A DNA stretch of 7,465 nucleotides from an uncultured bacterium (GCA_937959175.1 CALGAS010000323.1:1-7465), one strand, 5' to 3'. Positions 1 through 6,125 are shown, numbered from the stretch's first letter. A program made the numbers and translations. The notes: generated from the letters alone by a model not told the origin.

Positions 1-1012
1 AGCTTTGGCTGGCCGGATCGGCGAAGAGAAGCGACGCGTCCACATCGGCCGTTCCGTAGCCGCTTCCGAGGGGAATCGTGGACCAATCGATGCCCGATTG
101 CTTCGGGCCCGAGTCGCTCCCGCTCAACTCCGGGAAGTCGATCGACGTCCGGCTGCCGTGGGCGTTGATATTGATCCGGCTGTCAAGATCGAGGATGAGA
201 TAGGAGACGTCGAAGTGGAGCTGGCCGCCGCCCGGAGCGGGCAGGCTATCAAGGTAATCCATCAGCCAGACGCCATCCTTGACGCCATCGTTGTCGTTGT
301 CGACGGCCGGGGCGGAGTCATCAGCCTGGAAGGCTGGCCGTGGCACCGAGACCACCCGGCCATTTTCCAGCGCGATCTTGGTCAGCCAGGGGTTGGCCTC
401 GTCGTAGGCGTCGTAGGCCTCGCTGCGAAAGGCGGGCTGATTGATGATCAGCCGGCAGGGGACGCCAGGTAGCGGGGCCGTCGGGTCAGCCTGGAGGCGG
501 GCGGTCCAGCAGGTGAAGGGCCCCTGGCCGCTCGCCCGCAGAATTCGCAGGCTCATGATGCTGTCGCCCGACTCGGCTGCAGGGGTGAACGTAAGCACCC
601 GCCCGCAGAGATCAGCCGCCCGAACGGGAGTTGCCTCGGCCTGATCTTCGGGGGGCTCGACTGTGATCGTGGCCTCCAGCAACACACCGTGCGGGGTCAG
701 CGACGTGACAGTGCCAGTCAAGGGAGGCTCGGGGCCGTACATGTCACCCAAGAGGCTCTCGCTGAGTCCACCCGCTTCGGCGTCAGCACCCCCGCGGACG
801 AGGCGGAGAAGCGCCTGTTCGAGCCGATCGCGAGAGAGCATGGGGCCGGCTGTGGTGCCCGCGGTGACCGTGGCGAAGGCACGAGAGGTCGTCCGGGCCC
901 GCGTAGCCAGCGTGAGCATCACGGTTCCCACAAGCATGAACAGCGTGAGAACACTGAGCACCAAGAGCAGAAGCGCTCCGCGACGACGCGGTGGGGCGGG
1001 ATGGGGTGTCAT
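1..1012 (-). CDS. GspK/PilX-like pseudopilin, C-terminal part off the window edge
   Basis: Reading leftward from the ATG at 1012, 337 codons stay open to base 2 with no stop, so this is a real gene cut by the window edge. A basic leader (RRRG at residues 9-12) precedes a hydrophobic helix at about 13-36 beginning GALLLLVLSVLTLF. There is no Glu at mature position 5 (Leu17 instead), as in GspK, the tip pseudopilin of type II secretion. Residues 272-285 (LILDLDSRINVNAH) resemble the D-x-x-G-R/K-I-N-x-N stretch of T2SSK proteins. Residues 238-246 form a DxDxDGxxD loop (Asp238, 240, 242, 246), a classic calcium-binding pattern. A GGAAGGA ribosome binding site lies 8 nt upstream, and the gap from the upstream gene is 23 nt, so it is probably co-transcribed. 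It would be an inner-membrane-anchored, periplasm-facing protein. The GspK-like label rests on the N-terminus and one motif; substrate and partners are unknown. Confidence 0.85.
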   Translation of the reverse strand, partial: MTPHPAPPRRRGALLLLVLSVLTLFMLVGTVMLTLATRARTTSRAFATVTAGTTAGPMLSRDRLEQALLRLVRGGADAEAGGLSESLLGDMYGPEPPLTGTVTSLTPHGVLLEATITVEPPEDQAEATPVRAADLCGRVLTFTPAAESGDSIMSLRILRASGQGPFTCWTARLQADPTAPLPGVPCRLIINQPAFRSEAYDAYDEANPWLTKIALENGRVVSVPRPAFQADDSAPAVDNDNDGVKDGVWLMDYLDSLPAPGGGQLHFDVSYLILDLDSRININAHGSRTSIDFPELSGSDSGPKQSGIDWSTIPLGSGYGTADVDASLLFADPASQS

Positions 1013-1020
1013 GGCGGGGT

Positions 1021-1027
1021 TCCTTCC
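1021..1027 (-). promoter_or_regulatory. Ribosome binding site of the GspK-like gene
   Basis: GGAAGGA on the minus strand, 8 nt before the ATG at 1012, lies in the 23-nt gap after the GspI-like gene. It supports 1012 as the true start of the open-ended gene. Confidence 0.65.
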
Positions 1028-1035
1028 GCTGCAGG

Positions 1036-1950
1036 TCACTGGAGTGTTACACGATGCTCATCAACACGGATGAGCCCCTCGAAAGCAAAGACGGTGGCGG
1101 TGTTGCCGGAAGCCGGCGTCGCGGTCAACGTTTGAAACTCATCCTGATTGCGGAGAATCAGCCGTGTGATCTGGCCATCCTCCGGTGACGATTCCCAGGA
1201 TGACATTACCTGAAACCAGCGAGGAGGTGTCGGTGACGTGGCCGGAATCGCCAACACCCAGGAGCAGGCCCGCAGCAGTGAGCCGCTCGAGGTGAGGTCA
1301 GATTCGTAGAAACTGTTGTTTCGCTTGAGCACGATCGCCACGCCCTCACCCATCGTGCCCGGCTCGAGGTGGCCATCCTTCTTGAAGATCGCGATCGACA
1401 GGAGTGCGGCGGCTCCAGGTTCAGGTGACGCATCGGCCGCGAGCATGGCTCCCCAGCAAATTCCCTGACGGAACTGCCGGGGCCCGGGCGGGCTCCCATC
1501 GTCACCGAAGGCATTGGAGGGCGTGTCGAGAAACTCCGGCGACGTGTAGCCCAGGTCATCCTCGAGCACAAACGTCCGGGGAGAGCCGCAGCGTCGCGTT
1601 CCGACCTCGGAAAGTTCGGCAAACCAATCAGCCGTCGAGCCGCCCCCCGGGAGCGATCCGTAGGCGGGGATTTGCTCGAGCAGGCTTCCGAAGGCAAGCG
1701 TCTTGCCACTCGGCGGGAAACTGCCGGCCCTCAAGAGCCCGCGGTTCGACAGTTCCGCCATGGCGTTGGCGGTCAAGAAGCCGGCCCGGTCCTCCAGGCT
1801 GGCCTGGGCAAAGCGGGATCCAGCCGCAGGCAGCAAGGCCGCCATCGTCGAGAGCCCAACCAGCAGCAGGCCGCAGGAGATCAGCACTTCGAGAAGCGTG
1901 ATGCCGGCGTTCGTTTGGGGGCTATCGGGAAACGGCCGCGTCTTCCGCAT
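1036..1950 (-). CDS. GspI/PilV-like prepilin-type pseudopilin
   Basis: The protein has 304 residues and a class III (prepilin) signal. A 16-residue polar leader ends in Gly16, followed by ITLLEVLISCGLLLVG with Glu21 at mature position 5. The helix spans about 17-40. The ITLLEVLI form is the usual signature of GspI/PilV-type minor pseudopilins. The rest is a soluble domain richer in loops than a standard GspI, which is about 120-130 residues, so this is an enlarged planctomycete version. SLLRACSWVLAIPA and PRWFQVMSSWE (about 226-255) and the C-terminal VFAFEGLIRVDEHRVTL look like conserved wording of the family. The ATG at 1950 is only 3 nt past the TGA of the upstream gene. Its ribosome binding site GGGGGA overlaps that gene's last codons, which implies translational coupling. 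Expected role: minor pseudopilin at the tip of a secretion pseudopilus or pilus. The exact system is inferred. Confidence 0.88.
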   Translation of the reverse strand: MRKTRPFPDSPQTNAGITLLEVLISCGLLLVGLSTMAALLPAAGSRFAQASLEDRAGFLTANAMAELSNRGLLRAGSFPPSGKTLAFGSLLEQIPAYGSLPGGGSTADWFAELSEVGTRRCGSPRTFVLEDDLGYTSPEFLDTPSNAFGDDGSPPGPRQFRQGICWGAMLAADASPEPGAAALLSIAIFKKDGHLEPGTMGEGVAIVLKRNNSFYESDLTSSGSLLRACSWVLAIPATSPTPPRWFQVMSSWESSPEDGQITRLILRNQDEFQTLTATPASGNTATVFAFEGLIRVDEHRVTLQ

Positions 1951-1953
1951 GGT

Positions 1954-2952
1954 TCATCCCCCGATCGTGATCCCCCGGCGGGCCTTCTCGCGAGCAGCCC
2001 GCAGGGCGGTGGTGTCGTCCGTCTGCTGGGGCACATTCTCGGAGATCGTCACCGTGCCGTTGCGGGGGTGGACGACAACCCAGAGGGCGTCTTCATTGGC
2101 CAACGGGTTCGCGGCGGGATCGGAGATATCAGCTCTCTTTGTGACGAAGAAAAAGAGCCGTTCGTTCGGGGTGAGCGGCTGCACGGTTCGTTGCTGGCCA
2201 TCCTCCGGCAGGACGTTTTGCATCAGGGCGTCGACCGCACCGACGGTGTCAAAGCCTACTGCGATCGCGCCCCGCTCGTCGAGCCGCCCCCACCCGGCAA
2301 GCGTCTCATCACCGTAGCCGCTGAAGCGAAGATCAACAGCCACCGACTCGGGCAGCGTGTCAGCAAGCCCGTTGGGAATCGGGTAGCGAGCAATCTGGAA
2401 GGCCAGGCTGTCGCCCGAATCGGGCGCCGTCGGCCAGACCGCGTTGTGTGGGGTCTGGCCGTTGTCGAGGCGAAACTGCACCAGCGCGACCGGCGGGGCG
2501 GTGCAGGTGTAGGCGAACCAGTCGGAGGGTGGTCCCTGCGTCGTCGCATCACGCTCCAGGAACCGAATCCGGTAGCCGTGAACAAGCGAGTCGACTGTGT
2601 CGTTCTCCGGAGCGAGTTCGACCTGCTGCTGCCAGGCGGTGGGGTCATCTGGCGGCATTCCCGCCACGACGCGGCCTTCGATGAAGGGATAGCGACGGGC
2701 CTGAGAGATTGTCGTGCTCAACGGACCCTCGGAGGCGATGATCACGGCAGCGCCGGTCGGGCTACCGAGGGAGAGCGACTGCGTGGCCAGGAGCAGTGAT
2801 GCCAACTGCTGCGCCCCGCGACGAATGTCTCCATGGGAGCGTCTAGAGGTCCGTGCACCGGTCAAGACGAGCCCAAAGAGACTCATCAGGATCGCCGTGA
2901 CGACGAGCAACTCGGTCAGCGTGAAGCCAGTTGCGGCATGAGGCCGTTTCAT
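1954..2952 (-). CDS. GspH-like prepilin-type pseudopilin
   Basis: The protein has 332 residues. The leader MKRPHAATG ends in Gly9. The mature end FTLTELLVVTAILMSLFGLVL carries Glu14 at position 5, a textbook prepilin peptidase site and methylation/N-terminal helix motif (helix about 10-32). After the helix, residues 40-65 (GDIRRGAQQLASLLLATQSLSL) match the amphipathic extension typical of GspH/FimT-type minor pseudopilins. The C-terminal domain is much larger than that of ordinary GspH and contains LWVVVHPRNGTVTISENVP near 288-306, a beta-strand-rich ending. The start is set by ATGA overlap with the stop of the upstream gene (4-nt overlap) and by GAGGAGG 7 nt before the ATG. It lies between the operon's first pilin and the GspI-like gene and is probably made in proportion to them. 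GspH against GspJ cannot be settled by eye. Confidence 0.88.
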   Translation of the reverse strand: MKRPHAATGFTLTELLVVTAILMSLFGLVLTGARTSRRSHGDIRRGAQQLASLLLATQSLSLGSPTGAAVIIASEGPLSTTISQARRYPFIEGRVVAGMPPDDPTAWQQQVELAPENDTVDSLVHGYRIRFLERDATTQGPPSDWFAYTCTAPPVALVQFRLDNGQTPHNAVWPTAPDSGDSLAFQIARYPIPNGLADTLPESVAVDLRFSGYGDETLAGWGRLDERGAIAVGFDTVGAVDALMQNVLPEDGQQRTVQPLTPNERLFFFVTKRADISDPAANPLANEDALWVVVHPRNGTVTISENVPQQTDDTTALRAAREKARRGITIGG

Positions 2953-3809
2953 CGGATGGCCTCCTCGTCAAAGTTCGTGATGTTGTCACGGGCCCCGAAC
3001 GAGTCGGGCAGGGGGCTGGCGTCGGCCGCGAGGCCGTAATCCCGGTCGGGGCCGGCCGAGACGAGCAACGGCCGCATCAGGCCGCCTGCGGCTCCCTCGG
3101 CTGATGGCATGACCGGATCAAAAGGAAGATCCGCGGAGAAATACCTCTCGCCCTTACCGGCGGGGAGTTCCAGTCCGCTCGGCCAGAGAATGAATCCAAC
3201 GGGTGATCCCCAGGAATCGAGAAACTCGGGCATCGAGTCGCCGTCCTGGTCTCCGACATCCGGCTTCAGTCCTCGGCAGTCGAGGCAGTCGGCGATTCCG
3301 CCTTGCATGATGATCATGAACAAGCATTCGGCGCTCTCGTTTTCCTGCATGACGACCGACTTGTGGTCCACCGACTCCCAGACAGCCTTGTAGGCCCGCT
3401 GCGGAGGAGTGAGCTCCGCGTCTGGCTTGGCAGCCAGTTCGGCGACGGCCGTCCAGCTGTCCGGCAGATCTCCCGCTGCCATGGCTCGGAGGGCCTCGCC
3501 GCGTTCTTCGGCGGAGCCGGTTGCGACCGTCTTGCCGGCATACGACACAAACTGCGGGGCAACGATCGCGTCAAGTTTGGCGAGCAGTGAGACCGTCGCG
3601 GTACGGCGATGGCTGCTGCGAGCTCCTGACACAACAGCTGTGGTCAGCGAAGCCAGCAAAAGAATGACGGACACCGAGACAAGCAACTCGGTGAGGCTGA
3701 ACGCACGACGAAACAGGCCACCGTTCTTGAACCGAACGCCGATGTCGTCAAATAAGAACCCGCCACCAAGCGGCTGTCCCGTGCGGTTGCGGTGCAGCTC
3801 GAACATCAT
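2949..3809 (-). CDS. Prepilin-type pseudopilin, GspG/H-like, first gene of operon
   Basis: From the ATG at 3809 the protein has 286 residues. Start choice: AGGAG lies 7 nt upstream and a promoter ends about 36 nt upstream. The frame is open back to an ATG at 4070, but that would put the promoter inside the gene and add about 87 residues unlike any leader. The prepilin motif FSLTELLVSVSVILLLAS sits at about 37-54, with Glu41 at mature position 5. Two oddities are the long leader (36 residues, including LGGGFLFDDIGVRF) and Ala36 instead of the near-invariant Gly at -1. Residues 187-203 (DQDGDSMPEFLDSWGSP) form an acidic, possibly calcium-binding loop. LLVSAGPDRDYGL (about 248-259) and DNITNF (about 275-280) are recurrent in planctomycete pilin-like proteins. 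It is likely the more abundant subunit or a minor pseudopilin. The exact Gsp letter is uncertain. Its stop overlaps the next ATG by 4 nt. Confidence 0.88.
   Translation of the reverse strand: MMFELHRNRTGQPLGGGFLFDDIGVRFKNGGLFRRAFSLTELLVSVSVILLLASLTTAVVSGARSSHRRTATVSLLAKLDAIVAPQFVSYAGKTVATGSAEERGEALRAMAAGDLPDSWTAVAELAAKPDAELTPPQRAYKAVWESVDHKSVVMQENESAECLFMIIMQGGIADCLDCRGLKPDVGDQDGDSMPEFLDSWGSPVGFILWPSGLELPAGKGERYFSADLPFDPVMPSAEGAAGGLMRPLLVSAGPDRDYGLAADASPLPDSFGARDNITNFDEEAIR
2960..2966 (-). promoter_or_regulatory. Ribosome binding site of the GspH-like gene
   Basis: GAGGAGG on the minus strand lies 7 nt before the ATG at 2952 and within the last codons of the upstream pilin gene. With the ATGA overlap it fixes the start and points to coupled translation of the two pseudopilins. 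Confidence 0.75.
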
Positions 3810-3818
3810 GTTCGAGCT
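3796..3818. promoter_or_regulatory. Perfect 11-1-11 bp palindrome over the start codon of the pilin operon
   Basis: Each strand reads AGCTCGAACAT, one central base, then ATGTTCGAGCT, with all 11 pairs matching. On the mRNA strand the centre is the G of the first of two adjacent AUG codons. In RNA this could fold into a 9-bp stem with both start codons in or beside a 5-nt loop. The outer stem bases are the last two of the AGGAG ribosome binding site. In DNA it could be an operator for a dimeric repressor about 30-50 bp downstream of the predicted transcription start. Both readings are inference; the palindrome itself is exact. The core GAAC-N5-GTTC is one base longer than the Gram-positive LexA core GAAC-N4-GTTC. 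Confidence 0.7.
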
Positions 3819-3821
3819 CCT
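3817..3821 (-). promoter_or_regulatory. Ribosome binding site of the first pilin gene
   Basis: AGGAG lies 7 nt before the ATG at 3809 (10 nt before the second ATG at 3806). It is the strongest argument for starting the gene here rather than at 4070. Its last two bases are part of the start-codon palindrome. Confidence 0.8.
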
Positions 3822-3827
3822 ATGTCC

Positions 3828-3845
3828 GGCAGCTTTGCCCCTGCC
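3828..3845 (-). promoter_or_regulatory. Small leader hairpin of the pilin operon
   Basis: On the minus strand GGCAG, an 8-nt loop (GGGCAAAG), then CTGCC form a 5-bp stem. It sits right at the predicted 5' end of the transcript. It could stabilise the mRNA 5' end. It is short enough to be chance. Confidence 0.35.
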
Positions 3846-3851
3846 CCCCGT

Positions 3852-3880
3852 ATCATATTCTTCGGCAGCAGTGATAGCAA
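3852..3880 (-). promoter_or_regulatory. Predicted sigma70-type promoter of the pseudopilin operon
   Basis: On the minus strand the -35 element TTGCTA (3880-3875) is followed after exactly 17 bp by the -10 element TATGAT (3857-3852). They match the consensus at 4 of 6 and 5 of 6 positions. Transcription would begin near 3845, giving a leader of about 36 nt. No comparable pair stands out elsewhere in this GC-rich intergenic region. The promoter would serve all four pseudopilin genes to the left. Confidence 0.65.
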
Positions 3881-3928
3881 GACCTTGGTCGGATTGGCCT
3901 GGGAAGGCACGCTGCGACTTTGCCCGCG

Positions 3929-3963
3929 AAAGCGGTGAAAAGCCGAGAAAAAGAGTTTTTTTT
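3929..3963. promoter_or_regulatory. Phased A/T tracts upstream of the pilin promoter
   Basis: On the plus strand AAA (3929-3931), AAAA (3938-3941), AAAAA (3948-3952) and a run of eight T (3956-3963) have centres about 10 bp apart, one helical turn. Such phasing produces intrinsic curvature. The block lies about 50-80 bp upstream of the -35 element, where curved DNA or UP-like contacts often act. It is striking against the GC-rich background. A regulatory role is inferred. Confidence 0.4.
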
Positions 3964-4088
3964 CGCCGCATAGGTCTTCCCACTACGCGGCAGCCGGGCA
4001 AAAGGTGCGAATCCGGGGCAGAAACTTGCCTTTTTTCGGGGATTTCCCGATCCGAGTCCCGAGGAGACACCCTGGAAAGCTCGCCCTT

Positions 4089-4107
4089 GTCCCCTCCTTG
4101 GAGGGAC
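4089..4107 (-). terminator. Possible terminator hairpin after the peptide transporter gene
   Basis: Just past the TGA at 4115-4113, the minus strand reads GTCCCTC, a CAAG loop, then GAGGGGAC. This is a 7-bp GC stem with one bulged G. No U-run follows, so it is not a standard intrinsic terminator. Its position fits a 3'-end hairpin. Weak call. Confidence 0.3.
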
Positions 4108-4112
4108 CGGCT

Positions 4113-6125
4113 TCACGCCACGGTGGGGTCATCCTGCAGGTGCGGCCGTCCCCGGTAGAAGACCGCGATCGGCACGAAGGCGACGGCGGCGGCGAGCATG
4201 CAGCCGGTCCAGAACCAGTAGTAGTCCGCCCCTTCCAGCGTCGCCAGGCCGCCGACGGTCGTTGCGCCGTCGATCCTCGTTTTCGGCGCCTCTCCGCGGG
4301 CGGCCTCGACCTCGCGGCGGCCCTCTTCGCCCTTCAGCTCGATCAGCCGTTTCTCCCGCCAGGAGAGCGGCTTGTCGGCGAGGCGGGCCGCCTCTTCGGG
4401 ATCGGCACGGACGGCCGTGGCCTGTAGCACGACATCGTCGCCGGTGAAGGGCTGTCCGTCCGGGCCGTCGGTCGTCAGCCGGTAGCGGTCGCGGGTGATC
4501 CGCTGATAGCGAACCGGCCGGCCCGAGGAGTCGACGATTCCGGCAACGAGTGCGTCGCCAGCCTCGTCGGCCGGGATTTCTTTGGCGGCGTCGTTGTCGG
4601 CCGACACGAAGAAAGCGGCGTCAATCTTCTCCTTGGCGGCTGCCAGCGGTTCGTCATCCGGCGTCACCACGCCCGTGAGCCCCCCGAAGCGGTTGAACGA
4701 GAGGAGGATGTCGTCTGCCGTCGCGAACCTGCCGTCGTGGCCGCTGAGACGGATCTCGCGAACCGTCGCGTCGTCTTGCTGGGTCCGCCAGTCGGCTCGG
4801 GGCACGAGGTCGGCGACCCGCAACTCCCAATCAGCCAGCGTCGTCTCGATCCCTTCGGGCGTTGGCTCGAGGTCGGCCGCCCGGGCGACGACCGCGTTGA
4901 TGCCAGGCACCTGGATCCAATGGTTGACGACCGCCGTCACGTAGTTGCCCAGCGACACCGAGAGCAGCCAGACGGCCATGATCACCGACTTCATCGTCTT
5001 GGGCGCCTGCGAGTAGGAGAACTCGAGGCCCGTGATCGAGACCATGATCTCGGCCGCCGTGATCACGACGTAGGCGAGAAACTGCCAGGCCACGCTCGGC
5101 CGCGTGCCCCCGTCGATCCAGCCCTGGACCATCGCGGAGAGTCCGAAGCCGGCCGCCATCACGAACAGGCCGATCCCGATCTTCCGCAGCGGCGTCAGCC
5201 GGACGACGCGGCTGAGCAGCGGATAGATCAGGAACTGAAACAGCGGGATCATCACCATCACAAGGATCGGATTGAGCACCTGGATCTGCGAGGGGAGCCA
5301 GTCGATGCCGAGCCAGCGGAGGTTCATGTCTTCCGCCTGGAGCACCCAGGCCGAACTCGTCTGGTCAAAGAGCGCCCAGAAGACGGCGATGCAGAGGTAG
5401 ACGAGCGAGAGCCGGAGGATCGTCAGCAGCCCGTCGCGGCTGAACACCTCCCGCAGGAAGGCGAGCCCCCCGGGCGGCACGTGGATGTATTCGTTGCGGC
5501 CCAGCCAGAACATCAGCGTGGCGATCGCCATCAAGACGCCGGGCACCCCGAAGGCGACGTGCGGGCCGTACCATTCGAGCAGCCAGGGGGTCAGCAGGGT
5601 CGAGAGCGTCGAGCCGAGATTGATCGAGAAGTAGAACCACTGATAGACCCTGCCCATTAGCTGCCGGTTGCGATGGCCGAACTGGTCGCCGACATGGGCC
5701 GAGACGCAGGGCTTGATGCCGCCGGAGCCCAGCGCGATCAGAAACAGCCCGGCCCACATCCAGCCCTCGGCCGAGAGCCCGCCGCTTCCCATCAGGGCCA
5801 GCGCCAGGTGGCCGACGCAGTAGAGCACCGAGACCCAGATGATGATCCGGTATTTCCCGATGAAGGCGTCGGAGAGGATCGCCCCGATGATCGGGAAGAA
5901 GTAGACCCACGACGAAAACGTGTGGTAGTGCTCCTGGGCCTCGGCCCGGCTCATCGCCGGCATCGCCGTGTCGGACATCAACGACAGGTAGCGGACCATG
6001 AAGATCGTGAGGATCGTCCGCATCCCGTAGTAGCTGAACCGCTCGGCCGCCTCGTTGCCGATGATGTAGGGGATGCCCGGCGGCATCCGGTCGGTGTCGG
6101 CGGGCGTCGTGCGGTACCGGCTCAT
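4113..6125 (-). CDS. POT/PTR2-family proton-dependent oligopeptide transporter with large polar insertion
   Basis: This 670-residue inner-membrane protein belongs to the major facilitator superfamily POT family, which moves di- and tripeptides with protons. Visible signatures are NEAAERFSYYG at 24-34 (the ExxER proton-coupling motif: Glu25, Glu28, Arg29), GSGGIKPCVSAHVGDQF at 133-149, FYFSINLGS at 164-172, FWALFDQTSSAW at 249-260, and EIMVSITGLEFSYSQAPKTMKSVIMAVW at 359-386, split over helices 9-11. Bacterial POTs are usually near 450-520 residues. The excess is a polar segment at about 405-632, between the penultimate helix and the last helix (about 634-656). It contains two short repeats, HDGRFATADDILL (463-475) and PDGQPFTGDDVVL (555-567), and a charged helix near 576-610. 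The ATG at 6125 has no clear ribosome binding site. Helices and motifs make the family call firm; the exact substrate is not shown. Confidence 0.93.
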   Translation of the reverse strand: MSRYRTTPADTDRMPPGIPYIIGNEAAERFSYYGMRTILTIFMVRYLSLMSDTAMPAMSRAEAQEHYHTFSSWVYFFPIIGAILSDAFIGKYRIIIWVSVLYCVGHLALALMGSGGLSAEGWMWAGLFLIALGSGGIKPCVSAHVGDQFGHRNRQLMGRVYQWFYFSINLGSTLSTLLTPWLLEWYGPHVAFGVPGVLMAIATLMFWLGRNEYIHVPPGGLAFLREVFSRDGLLTILRLSLVYLCIAVFWALFDQTSSAWVLQAEDMNLRWLGIDWLPSQIQVLNPILVMVMIPLFQFLIYPLLSRVVRLTPLRKIGIGLFVMAAGFGLSAMVQGWIDGGTRPSVAWQFLAYVVITAAEIMVSITGLEFSYSQAPKTMKSVIMAVWLLSVSLGNYVTAVVNHWIQVPGINAVVARAADLEPTPEGIETTLADWELRVADLVPRADWRTQQDDATVREIRLSGHDGRFATADDILLSFNRFGGLTGVVTPDDEPLAAAKEKIDAAFFVSADNDAAKEIPADEAGDALVAGIVDSSGRPVRYQRITRDRYRLTTDGPDGQPFTGDDVVLQATAVRADPEEAARLADKPLSWREKRLIELKGEEGRREVEAARGEAPKTRIDGATTVGGLATLEGADYYWFWTGCMLAAAVAFVPIAVFYRGRPHLQDDPTVA

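Larger units (their letters stand above)
3810..4112. other. Intergenic region between the peptide transporter and the pilin operon
   Basis: This 303-bp stretch separates two minus-strand genes. It is the most AT-rich part of the window and holds, in order of minus-strand reading, a GC hairpin after the transporter stop, the phased A/T tracts, the promoter and the leader. Several frames are open through it by chance, including the in-frame extension of the pilin gene to 4070. None has a ribosome binding site or a recognisable product. I found no riboswitch or small RNA I can name. Confidence 0.6.

Noticed and set aside
5..1135. Several plus-strand frames (5-472, 441-644, 663-1073, 689-1135)
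   Set aside because: They are fragmentary, mutually overlapping and without motifs. The continuous minus-strand GspK-like gene explains the region.
1672..2799. Plus-strand open frame of 375 codons antisense to the GspI-like and GspH-like genes
   Set aside because: It has no recognisable motif, is rich in Arg/Gly typical of GC-rich antisense frames, and is fully covered by two minus-strand genes with clear prepilin signals and ribosome binding sites.
3801..3813. LexA-type SOS box in the start-codon palindrome
   Set aside because: The core GAAC-N5-GTTC has one base too many compared with the Gram-positive GAAC-N4-GTTC box, and a pilin operon is not an expected SOS target. Kept only as an unassigned palindrome.
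4031..4049. T6 run next to CGGGGATTTCCCG as an intrinsic terminator
   Set aside because: The stem is short with a G-T pair, and the T-run precedes the stem on the plus strand (an A-run follows it on the minus strand), the wrong order for termination on either strand.
4737..5660. Plus-strand open frame of 307 codons antisense to the transporter
   Set aside because: The composition is dominated by Asp, His, Arg and Glu, as expected from the complement of membrane-helix codons. The minus-strand POT protein explains the DNA fully.
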